From contig PXAW01000303.1 in assembly GCA_003567055.1 (NCBI GenBank), positions 1 through 5,307 on the forward strand: a stretch of DNA of 5,307 bases, written 5' to 3'. The notes below the pieces were generated by a model. It saw only the letters and a list, made by a program, of their open reading frames with translations, was not told the origin of the DNA and made no database searches. The DNA comes from Hyphomicrobiales bacterium. GTDB taxonomy: Bacteria > Pseudomonadota > Alphaproteobacteria > Rhizobiales > Beijerinckiaceae. Made by a program: the position numbers and the translations under genes. This document shows, piece by piece, positions 1-5,307 of the stretch. Numbering within the stretch: position 1 is the stretch's first letter; every line of letters begins with the position of its first letter.

Positions 1-15
1 CCCGACAGAGTCGGG
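1..15. other. Short perfect hairpin at window edge
   Basis: The arms CCCGAC (1-6) and GTCGGG (10-15) are perfectly complementary around a 3-nt loop, AGA. No T-run follows on the plus strand (next bases are TCGCAAAGG). On the minus strand the tail would lie outside the window. It could be the stem of a terminator for a gene beyond the left edge, or part of one for the minus-strand operon. It is too short and too close to the edge to decide. Confidence 0.3.
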
Positions 16-56
16 TCGCAAAGGGCTTCAAGCCGTGACGATGTGATTGCGACATC

Positions 57-95
57 CATCACGCCCGGCAGCATCAGGATGCGCCGGGCGTGATG
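57..95 (-). terminator. Strong hairpin after dctP, probable transcript end
   Basis: The inverted repeat has 13-bp perfect arms at 57-69 and 83-95 (CATCACGCCCGGC and its complement). Inside it a second pairing, GCATC (71-75) with GATGC (78-82), extends the stem past a single bulged A. It begins 9 nt beyond the dctP stop codon, where a terminator of the TRAP operon belongs. No U-tract follows on either strand, so it is not a canonical intrinsic terminator. It may instead protect the 3' end of the transcript or act with Rho. The structure is certain as sequence; the function is inferred. Confidence 0.55.
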
Positions 96-103
96 GGATC
101 GCA

Positions 104-1153
104 TCAGTTCTCGACGCCGAGTTCAGCCGCGATGCGTTCGATCTCGGATTCGTAGAAGGCCAGGGCCGCCGCGCCATCGACACCGCGTTCGTTGGCAGCC
201 TCGATCCATTCGTCACGGATGAAGGCCAGGGCCTCGCTCACTTCTTCCTGCAATTCCGGCGGGAGATCGAAGAACACGGTGCCGCCCTCTTCAAGCTTGC
301 CGATGGCCTCCTCTTCCTCCGATTGCCACATCTCGGCAAAGCGACGCACCAGCGCCTCGCCGCTGAGCGCATCGAGCGCCGCCTTGTCGGCATCGGAAAG
401 CCGCTCATAGGCGGCTTCGCTCATCACCACGAACTGGCTCGAATGGGCAAAGCCGCCGGGGATGATCGAGACATGGGTGAGGTATTCGGTGAGGTTGAAA
501 TTGTAGACCGTCTCCAGCTGCTGGAACATCCCGTCGATGACACCGCGCGAGATCTGCTCATAGGCATCCGTCACGGAGGATGAGATCGGCACCATGCCGA
601 GCGTGGTCGTCACCTGCTCGACCACGGGGCCGGGCACGCGGATGCGCTTGCCTTCGACGGCATCCATGCTGGTGAGCAGATCCCCGTTCATGGTCAGCTG
701 GTACGGGCCGTTGGTCCACAGGCCGAGCAGGCGCGTGCCCTCGTGCTCGTTCGCATCCATGAAGAAGCGCTCATAGGTGTTCCAGTAGGCCAGCGAATTG
801 ACCACGGCGTGGTTGTGGGTGAGCGGCAATTCGCCGAGCTGGGTCAGCACGAAGCGCCCGGGTGTGTAGCCGTGGACCGAGAAGGCGAGATCGGCCACCT
901 CGTTGGCGACGAGATCGAAATGGCCGGGAGGCGGCCCGAGCGCGGGCATGACCTCGACGCTGACGCGGCCCTGCGTCGCCTCGCTGAGCTCCTGCCCCCA
1001 GGGCTCGATCACCCGGGTGATGATCGGGTGCGTGGCGGGCACCCAGTTGGAATAGCGCAGGACGATTTCCTCCGCCTGGACCGAGGCGCCCGCACCGAAT
1101 ACGGCAAGGGCGAGCCCGGCTGCGGAGCCTGTCAGGAATTGTCTGATATGCAT
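104..1153 (-). CDS. dctP: TRAP transporter solute-binding protein, DctP family
   Basis: This 349-aa periplasmic protein captures the substrate and delivers it to the DctQM membrane complex. Residues 1-27 form a Sec signal peptide: basic start (MHIR), hydrophobic core about 8-24, and a VQA|EE cleavage site after A27. The mature part has DctP-family landmarks: an early LRYSNWVP strand, the G-x-F-D...D-L-A-F stretch near 77-91, GYTPGRF (95-101), and GKRIRVPG (168-175), whose R172 sits where family members bind the substrate carboxylate. The length is normal for the family. The start is supported by AGAGGGG at 1162-1168, 8 nt upstream. It is the last operon gene, 50 nt after dctM, and has its own strong ribosome site, which suits a protein needed in excess. 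The mature protein is very acidic (51 D+E, 18 K+R, only 3 Lys by hand count). The substrate cannot be read from the sequence; the symbol denotes family only. Confidence 0.93.
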   Translation of the reverse strand: MHIRQFLTGSAAGLALAVFGAGASVQAEEIVLRYSNWVPATHPIITRVIEPWGQELSEATQGRVSVEVMPALGPPPGHFDLVANEVADLAFSVHGYTPGRFVLTQLGELPLTHNHAVVNSLAYWNTYERFFMDANEHEGTRLLGLWTNGPYQLTMNGDLLTSMDAVEGKRIRVPGPVVEQVTTTLGMVPISSSVTDAYEQISRGVIDGMFQQLETVYNFNLTEYLTHVSIIPGGFAHSSQFVVMSEAAYERLSDADKAALDALSGEALVRRFAEMWQSEEEEAIGKLEEGGTVFFDLPPELQEEVSEALAFIRDEWIEAANERGVDGAAALAFYESEIERIAAELGVEN

Positions 1154-1203
1154 GTCTTTTTCCCCTCTGTTGATGGTTTTGCTCTGCTACGGAATTCCGC
1201 CGC

Positions 1204-2490
1204 TCACATCAGCGAGGGCAGGAACAGGACGATCCCCGGAAACGCGATGACGAGGATCAGTTTGAGGATGTCGGGCACGAGAAAGATCAGCACCCCGGCG
1301 AAAAGCGTGCGCAACCCGATATGCGGCAGGACCGAGCGCAGCATGTAGACATTGAGCCCGATCGGTGGCGAGATCAGCGCGATCTCGACCACCATCACGA
1401 TGAGGATCCCGAACCAGACCGGATCGATCCCCAGCGAGACGATGACGGGGAAGATGATCGGAATGGTCAGGAGGATCATCGACATGCTCTCCAGCACCAT
1501 GCCGAGCAGGATGTAGATCCCGCAGATGATCATCAGGATCCAGAACGGCGACAGCTCGAGCCCGCGCACGAAGCCGCCCAGCATGCGCGGCAAGCCGGCC
1601 ATGTTGAGGAAATTGCCCAGCACCATCGCGCCCATGATGACGAAGAAGATCATCGCCGAGGTCACGGCGGTTTCGACAAGCGTCTCGACCAGCCCGTTCC
1701 AGCTCAGCGCCCCGCGCCCCAGCGCAAACAGAAACGCCCCGAAGGCACCGATCCCCGCCGCCTCCGTCGGTGTGAAGATCCCGCCATAGATGCCGCCCAT
1801 CACGATCACGAACAATGCGATCACCGGCCAGACCTTCGCCAGCGCGCGCCCGCGCTCCCCCCATGAAGCGCGCTCCCCCGGCGGGCCCCAGGCGGGTCTG
1901 ATCCGGGTGACCACGAGGATGGTGAGCATGTAGAGCCCCACCGCGATCAGCCCGGGCACGATCCCGGCGATGAAGAGCTTGCTGATCGAGGTCTCGGTGA
2001 GGATGCCGTAGACGAGCAGGACCACGCTCGGCGGGATCAGGATGCCGAGCGTGCCCCCGGCGGCGATCGAACCGGCGGAGAGGATATCGGCATAGCCGTA
2101 GCGGCGCATCGAGGGATAGGCCACCCGCGCCATGGAGGCGGTGGTGGCCATGCTGGATCCCGAGATCGCGGCAAAGCCGCCGCAGGCGAGGATCGTGGCC
2201 TGCGAGAGCCCGCCGCGCATATGCCCGACCATGGCATGGGCCGCATCATAGAGCTCGTTGCCGATACGCGCCCGGTTGATCAGGTTCCCCATCAGCAGGA
2301 ACAGCGGGATCACCGACAGCCCGTAATTGCTGACCAGCGCATAGGCCGTCTGCGCCGTCATGAAGGCGGCCGGGCGCCAGCTCGTCAGGAGCGCAAAGCC
2401 CCCGATCCCGACCACCAGCATGGCGACACCCACCGGCACGCGCAGCATGATCAGGGTGAAGACGACGATCAGTCCGAGGGTCGCCTCCAT
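1204..2490 (-). CDS. dctM: TRAP transporter large permease, DctM family
   Basis: This 428-aa integral inner-membrane protein is the transport-conducting subunit of a TRAP transporter. Such transporters are secondary systems, usually Na+-coupled. It is hydrophobic throughout, with about a dozen membrane segments. Family motifs appear in order: RVPVGVAM (17-24), IPLFLLMGNL (61-70), SGSSMATTASM (110-120), GTLGILIPPS (146-155), GGIFTPTEAAG (236-246), LGMVLESMSM (329-338), LISPPIGLN (372-380) and a C-terminal PDILKLIL (406-413). The two SGS/PP-type re-entrant regions expected in each half are intact, and the length matches the family (about 425-435 aa). The start follows the dctQ stop by 9 nt. The ribosome site overlaps that stop codon, indicating translational coupling. 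No frameshift or missing segment was seen. The substrate is unknown. Confidence 0.95.
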   Translation of the reverse strand: MEATLGLIVVFTLIMLRVPVGVAMLVVGIGGFALLTSWRPAAFMTAQTAYALVSNYGLSVIPLFLLMGNLINRARIGNELYDAAHAMVGHMRGGLSQATILACGGFAAISGSSMATTASMARVAYPSMRRYGYADILSAGSIAAGGTLGILIPPSVVLLVYGILTETSISKLFIAGIVPGLIAVGLYMLTILVVTRIRPAWGPPGERASWGERGRALAKVWPVIALFVIVMGGIYGGIFTPTEAAGIGAFGAFLFALGRGALSWNGLVETLVETAVTSAMIFFVIMGAMVLGNFLNMAGLPRMLGGFVRGLELSPFWILMIICGIYILLGMVLESMSMILLTIPIIFPVIVSLGIDPVWFGILIVMVVEIALISPPIGLNVYMLRSVLPHIGLRTLFAGVLIFLVPDILKLILVIAFPGIVLFLPSLM

Positions 2491-2496
2491 CGCCCG

Positions 2497-2501
2497 CCCT
2501 C
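2497..2501 (-). promoter_or_regulatory. dctM ribosome site fused to dctQ stop
   Basis: On the minus strand the sequence reads GAGTGAGGGCGGGCG then ATG. The dctQ stop TGA (2502-2500) shares bases with the Shine-Dalgarno GAGGG, 6 to 7 nt from the dctM start at 2490. Ribosomes terminating on dctQ would sit directly on this site, which favours coupled synthesis of the two membrane subunits. Confidence 0.6.
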
Positions 2502-3009
2502 ACTCGACAGCCGGGCCGTCACCCGGCTTGCGGATCACCATGGCGATGAGGGCAGCGACGGCGGCGACGGCGAACAACACCGCCATGAAGGTCGCAAACG
2601 GCGCATGCGGAATGCCGCCGAACAGCGATTGCGCATTCTGCCGGGCCAGTTGTCCCGCATAATTCCAAAGCAGCATGGCGAGAACGGCGAACAATCCCGC
2701 AGCCATCAGCCCGGCGAGCCAGTGCAGCAGCACGGCCGCGCGCGGGACCAGATCCGCGACGAGCGACGCCTCGACATGCCGCCCCTGGAGGCTCACCAGC
2801 GGCAGCGCCGAGAGGATCATCAGGCACATCAGGAACTCGGTGATCTCGTAGGCGCCGCGAATCGGGGCGTTGAAGAGGTAGCGCCCGGCCACATCGGCGA
2901 CCATCAGTGCCATGATCGCAAACATCATCAACGCCGCCACCGGCGCGAGCACCCGTCGGATCAGGCTTGCCGTGACATCCAGCGCGTGACGCAATGACGA
3001 AGGTCTCAT
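2500..3009 (-). CDS. dctQ: TRAP transporter small permease, DctQ family
   Basis: This 169-aa inner-membrane protein with four predicted membrane segments (about 20-41, 53-75, 92-115 and 137-159) pairs with DctM to form the TRAP membrane domain. The diagnostic DctQ motif is clear: DVAGRYLFNAPIRGAYE (39-55), followed by E58 and the second helix. D39, R43, Y44, F46, N47 and E58 match the family pattern. H78, in QGRHVEASL, marks the usual loop after helix 2. Length is typical (150-190 aa). The start at 3009 is supported by GAGGGGG at 3014-3020, spaced 4 to 7 nt. The gene begins 9 nt after the aldo/keto reductase stop and ends 9 nt before dctM. The subunit is separate, not fused to DctM as in some TRAP systems. 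Confidence 0.92.
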   Translation of the reverse strand: MRPSSLRHALDVTASLIRRVLAPVAALMMFAIMALMVADVAGRYLFNAPIRGAYEITEFLMCLMILSALPLVSLQGRHVEASLVADLVPRAAVLLHWLAGLMAAGLFAVLAMLLWNYAGQLARQNAQSLFGGIPHAPFATFMAVLFAVAAVAALIAMVIRKPGDGPAVE

Positions 3010-3013
3010 CGGG

Positions 3014-3020
3014 CCCCCTC
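3014..3020 (-). promoter_or_regulatory. dctQ ribosome site fused to reductase stop
   Basis: The minus strand reads AGCTGAGGGGGCCCG then ATG. The stop TGA of the aldo/keto reductase (3021-3019) overlaps the Shine-Dalgarno GAGGGGG, and the dctQ start follows 9 nt after the stop. The arrangement repeats the dctQ/dctM junction. It links the enzyme gene to the transporter genes at the level of translation. Confidence 0.6.
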
Positions 3021-4107
3021 AGCTGCGCCCGTGCTGCTCGGCATGAACCGGCGCATCGGGGCGGGTGTTGAGATCGTATTTCATGATCCGCCCATGCCTT
3101 CCCTGGCGATCACCCTCGAGCCCGTAGACCGGTCCGTTCGGCCCGCGCGCCTGCGCCAGAACCGCCGCGATCGCCGCGCGATCGGCCTCGTCGAGGGAGA
3201 AGCGGAAGATCTGGAGGGTCTTGTCGAGATGGCGGGCATAGCGCGCGCCGACGATGACGGCGGCCACCTGCGGCTGGTCGAGCATATGGCGCGATGCCAC
3301 CGCTGAGAGCGAGACGCCATGCTTTTCGCCGATCCGCGCCAGCGTCGCCAGCAATTCCTGAAACAGCTCCCAGGGGCCGAATTCGTCGATGATCAGACGG
3401 TATTTCACCAGCGAGCGGTTCTCGAAGGCAAAGCCCGGATCGGGCTGCCCGAGCCAGGATTCGGTGATGAACCCGCCGGCGAGCGTGCCGTAACACAGGA
3501 GCTGCACGTCGTTTGCGCGCGCCCAGGGCACGAGGGTGCCCTCCGGGCGCCGGTCGAGCAGGGAGTATTGCACCTGCGCGGACACGATATCGACACCGGC
3601 GGCGCGAAACCGTTCGATCGGCGCATGATCCCAGTTGGTCACCCCGATATGGCGCAGCTTCCCCGCCTCCTGCGCCCGCTTCAGCGCTTCAAGGGCGCGC
3701 ATCACGTCCCCGGTGGCGAGGTCCCACCAGAAGAACTGCACGAGATGGAGCTGCTCGAGCCCCAGCCGCTTCAGCGAGCGATCGATGATCGCCTCGATAG
3801 CCTGCGGCCCGATTTCGGACAGCCGGCCCAGATCCGGCACGAGCTTGGTATGCACGCAGACCCGGTCCGCCACCGCACGCCCGCGCCGCCGGCGCAGATC
3901 GGCGATGAAGGCGCCGATCATCTCCTCGACGCCGGTATAGATGTCGGCACAGTCGAGGGTGGTGATGCCCGCATCCAGAAAGGCTTCCATATCCGCGATC
4001 GCCGCAGCGCGATCCACCGGACCGTGATCCCCGGCGAGTTGCCAGCAGCCCTTGATCACGCGGGAGATCGGATGATCGGGGCGCAGATGCGCGGTTTCGA
4101 CGCTCAT
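3019..4107 (-). CDS. Aldo/keto reductase with Phe at expected catalytic His
   Basis: This 362-aa cytoplasmic protein is from the NAD(P)H-dependent aldo/keto reductase superfamily, with a TIM-barrel fold. Barrel landmarks are present: D52 and Y57 in LDCADIY, K88 in VHTKL, GVTNWD (155-160), QVQYSLLDRRPE (178-189), YGTLAGGF (206-213) and a cofactor-side VAAVIVGAR (281-289). D52, Y57 and K88 are three of the four catalytic residues. The fourth, a His normally ending the Q-x-H of the LVQxHWWD strand, is F126 here (QFFWWD, codons TTC TTC). A polar tail, about 322-362, extends past the usual barrel. The gene overlaps its upstream neighbour by ATGA and precedes dctQ by 9 nt, so it is co-transcribed with the transporter and may act on the imported compound. 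The substrate is unknown. The catalytic competence of the F126 form is uncertain. Confidence 0.9.
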   Translation of the reverse strand: MSVETAHLRPDHPISRVIKGCWQLAGDHGPVDRAAAIADMEAFLDAGITTLDCADIYTGVEEMIGAFIADLRRRRGRAVADRVCVHTKLVPDLGRLSEIGPQAIEAIIDRSLKRLGLEQLHLVQFFWWDLATGDVMRALEALKRAQEAGKLRHIGVTNWDHAPIERFRAAGVDIVSAQVQYSLLDRRPEGTLVPWARANDVQLLCYGTLAGGFITESWLGQPDPGFAFENRSLVKYRLIIDEFGPWELFQELLATLARIGEKHGVSLSAVASRHMLDQPQVAAVIVGARYARHLDKTLQIFRFSLDEADRAAIAAVLAQARGPNGPVYGLEGDRQGRHGRIMKYDLNTRPDAPVHAEQHGRS

Positions 4108-4505
4108 GGGCTGGTATCCTCGTCTGTGTCACCGGCCCAATAGGGCGTGCCGCGCTTGTCGGGCAGGCCGGTCGTCTCGCTGTGGCGGAAGAAGCGCCGA
4201 CCGGTGCGGGTGATGCGAAAACGCCCGCCGCAATGCGGATCCGGACAGGCGATCTCGGCATCGGTCGTCATCCAGTCCTGCGCGCTGGTCTCGCGCTGCT
4301 TGGCCGGCAGCAGCGGCAGCAACGCGGCGAGCGCGTACATGGAGACCTTCTGCCCCGGTTCGAAGACGAGGTTCTCCCCCTCGACGCGAAAGCTCTCGCC
4401 GGCAATGTGGCGACAGACCGGCGGGCGATCGCCGATCACCGTCTCGACCTTCAGGTCGTACAGCCAGAAACCGTCCGCGTCGGTGTCGGCGCCTCGTTGC
4501 GTCAT
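4104..4505 (-). CDS. Small protein resembling the TIGR04076 family
   Basis: This 133-aa soluble protein has no signal peptide or membrane segment. I match it from memory to the uncharacterised TIGR04076 family by this order: a strand YDLKVETV (16-23), then C31 with G36, E37 and F39 (CRHIAGESF), a helical YALAALLPLLPA (57-68), W78, and ACPDPHCGGRFRITR (86-100). C31, C87 and C92 plus H33 and H91 could bind a metal, but that is inference. The start chosen is the ATG at 4505, because GAGG (4511-4514) lies 5 nt upstream. The longer alternative from 4547 adds 14 Arg-rich residues and has no good ribosome site. It is the first gene of the operon and overlaps the reductase by ATGA, which suggests a functional link to that enzyme. 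The biochemical role of the family is unknown to me. Confidence 0.72.
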   Translation of the reverse strand: MTQRGADTDADGFWLYDLKVETVIGDRPPVCRHIAGESFRVEGENLVFEPGQKVSMYALAALLPLLPAKQRETSAQDWMTTDAEIACPDPHCGGRFRITRTGRRFFRHSETTGLPDKRGTPYWAGDTDEDTSP

Positions 4506-4510
4506 CACGG

Positions 4511-4514
4511 CCTC
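4511..4514 (-). promoter_or_regulatory. Ribosome site deciding the start of the first operon gene
   Basis: GAGG on the minus strand lies 5 nt before the ATG at 4505, within CGAGGCCGTG then ATG. The upstream in-frame ATG at 4547 is preceded by AACCGGGCC, a poor site. This supports the shorter 133-aa product. Confidence 0.55.
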
Positions 4515-4570
4515 GCCCCTCGGCGACCGGGTCCCGCGCATCGGCATGGCCCGGTTCGTTATCTGTGATA

Positions 4571-4580
4571 TGTGATCACA
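4571..4580. promoter_or_regulatory. Palindromic candidate operator TGTGATCACA
   Basis: This perfect 10-bp palindrome lies in the divergent intergenic region. An additional TGTGA copy at 4564-4568 gives a direct repeat with a 7-bp period. GntR/FCD regulators bind short palindromes with GT...AC cores next to their own genes, and this one has GT-GATC-AC. It overlaps the putative -10 element of the operon promoter, a position that would allow repression. The binding protein is inferred to be the adjacent GntR regulator. A CRP-type protein is less likely, because CRP half-sites need a 6-bp gap. Confidence 0.5.
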
Positions 4581-4607
4581 CTAGACGCTGTGCTGACGAA
4601 GCGTCAA
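4578..4607 (-). promoter_or_regulatory. Putative promoter of the reductase-TRAP operon
   Basis: On the minus strand, TTGACG (4607-4602) matches the -35 consensus at five of six bases. After an 18-bp spacer, TAGTGT (4583-4578) matches T, A and final T of the -10 consensus. Predicted transcription would begin near 4571, leaving a leader of about 65 nt before the start at 4505. The -10 element overlaps the TGTGATCACA palindrome. This was assigned by eye; the -10 match is weak. Confidence 0.4.
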
Positions 4608-4610
4608 TAT
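4582..4610 (+). promoter_or_regulatory. Weak putative promoter of the GntR gene
   Basis: TAGACG (4582-4587) and CAATAT (4605-4610) are 17 bp apart and partly match -35 and -10 consensus (four and three of six bases). They would start transcription near 4617, about 25 nt before the GntR start codon. The pair lies on top of the opposing operon promoter, so the two could interfere. Support is thin. Confidence 0.25.
4594..4606. repeat. Interrupted palindrome TGACG-AAG-CGTCA
   Basis: Arms of 5 bp (TGACG at 4594-4598 and CGTCA at 4602-4606) flank AAG. The right arm contains the putative operon -35 element. The same GACG/CGTC word recurs at 4584-4587 and in the 8-bp palindrome GACGCGTC at 4612-4619. 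The cluster may be a second regulator-binding region or chance in GC-rich DNA. Confidence 0.3.
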
Positions 4611-4641
4611 GGACGCGTCTCGGGAATTGTGGGGGAGTGGC

Positions 4642-5307
4642 ATGAGCGGGCCGGTTTTCGGGCGCATCGACCAGGTGACCATGCGTGAGAGCGTCTATGC
4701 GCAATTGCACGACGCCTTCACGCGCGGCCAGTTCGCACCCGGCGACAACCTCAACCTCCGGGGGCTGGCCGAGCGGCTCGGAACCTCGATGACCCCGGTG
4801 CGCGAAGCCGTGCGCCGGCTGGTCGCCGAGGGGGCACTGATCGACGCGCCGTCACGGGCCCTGCGGGTCCCCGATTTCGACCTGCGCCAGATGCAGGACC
4901 TGAAACTGGCGCGGATCGCGCTGGAACCGCTCGTCACCGGACGCGCGGTCGAGCGTATGGACGGGGCGACGCTGGAGGCCCTGGCAGCGATCCTCGCCGA
5001 GGAAAATACAGATGAAGCCGGGGATGGCGGGCAAGGCGACGCGCCCGATCTCTCGCAGAACTACCGCTTCCACTTCACCTTGTACCAGCAGGCGGATTCC
5101 CCGGTGCTGCTGCCCCTGATCGCGGGCCTGTGGCTGCGCTACGGCCCCTATCTCAACCTGATCATGCGCCGCGCGGGGCCGGAGATCGGCAAGGGCAACG
5201 ACATCCACGAGGTCATCCTCGACGCCGCCCGGCGCGGCGATGTGGAAGCCGCGCAGGCCGGCATCGTGGCCGATATCGAACGCTCGTTCTCCCTGCTGGC
5301 CGAGGCG
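4642..5307 (+). CDS. GntR-family transcriptional regulator, FCD (FadR-type) subfamily, 3' end cut
   Basis: This is an open frame of 222 codons reaching the window edge with no stop. FCD regulators usually have 215-240 residues, so nearly all of it is present. Residues about 14-77 form the GntR winged helix-turn-helix: VYAQLHDAFTRGQFAPGDNL, then LRGLAERLGTSMTPVREAVR with the conserved TPVREA (51-56), and the wing. Residues about 80-222 are the helical FCD ligand domain. Of its usual metal ligands, H144 (NYRFH) and H189 (DIHEVI) are present. The usual Asp is N140 and the final His is D211. The start at 4642 follows GGGGGAG (4631-4637) at a short spacing; an alternative ATG at 4681 has AGGTG upstream. 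The gene is divergent from the TRAP operon, which it probably controls, most likely as a repressor relieved by a carboxylate-type effector. Confidence 0.9.
   Translation, partial: MSGPVFGRIDQVTMRESVYAQLHDAFTRGQFAPGDNLNLRGLAERLGTSMTPVREAVRRLVAEGALIDAPSRALRVPDFDLRQMQDLKLARIALEPLVTGRAVERMDGATLEALAAILAEENTDEAGDGGQGDAPDLSQNYRFHFTLYQQADSPVLLPLIAGLWLRYGPYLNLIMRRAGPEIGKGNDIHEVILDAARRGDVEAAQAGIVADIERSFSLLAEA

Noticed and set aside
24..34. Inverted repeat GGCTT-C-AAGCC
   Set aside because: The one-base loop is too short for the full stem, leaving only about 3 bp. It is likely chance.
1190..1199. Palindrome CGGAATTCCG between dctM and dctP
   Set aside because: A 10-bp palindrome is expected a few times by chance in 5 kb. 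It has no promoter elements or repeated copies nearby.
743..4143. Long plus-strand open frames opposite the operon (for example 743-1348, 1321-1866, 2221-2997 and 3319-4143)
   Set aside because: They lie antisense to well-recognised genes, have His/Arg/Asp/Gln-rich compositions typical of reversed GC-rich codons, and show no recognisable domain.
4506..4547. N-terminal extension of the first operon gene starting at 4547
   Set aside because: The extra 14 residues are Arg-rich and have no good ribosome site, while the ATG at 4505 has GAGG 5 nt upstream.
4564..4580. CRP-like site TGTGA...TCACA
   Set aside because: The gap between the outer half-sites is 7 bp rather than 6, and the inner pair has no gap. 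The adjacent GntR regulator explains the palindrome better.
4852..5208. Minus-strand open frame inside the GntR gene
   Set aside because: It is antisense to a clear FCD-domain coding frame and has no recognisable features of its own.

Overview
The window is ordinary high-GC bacterial chromosome. Its G/C-ending codons, the presence of a tripartite TRAP transporter and its FCD-type GntR regulator suggest an alphaproteobacterium, perhaps marine or salt-tolerant (Rhodobacterales or Hyphomicrobiales-like). That placement is inference; there is no rRNA or other marker gene. No mobile element, CRISPR array or tRNA was seen.

Layout: positions 1-103 are non-coding and hold a short hairpin at the left edge and a strong hairpin just past the end of the operon. 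Five genes then run leftwards on the minus strand as one compact unit. In transcription order they are a small TIGR04076-like protein (4505-4104), an aldo/keto reductase (4107-3019, 4-bp ATGA overlap), the TRAP small permease DctQ (3009-2500, 9-nt gap), the TRAP large permease DctM (2490-1204, 9-nt gap) and the exported TRAP solute-binding protein DctP (1153-104, 50-nt gap). A regulatory region (4506-4641) separates the operon from a divergent GntR/FCD regulator on the plus strand. That gene starts at 4642 and is still open at the right edge, with 222 codons seen and probably only a few missing.

Likely joint working (inference): DctP captures an organic acid or similar carboxylate in the periplasm and DctQM imports it using an ion gradient. 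The reductase and its small partner may act on the imported compound or a carbonyl product of it. The GntR protein would repress the operon until the substrate or a metabolite binds its FCD domain. A 10-bp palindrome lies over the putative -10 region of the operon promoter, where such a repressor would bind.

I found no clearly new system. The points most worth a second look are the aldo/keto reductase, which has Phe where the catalytic His is expected; the linkage of a TIGR04076-like protein and this reductase to a TRAP transporter; altered metal ligands in the FCD domain; and the operator/promoter architecture.
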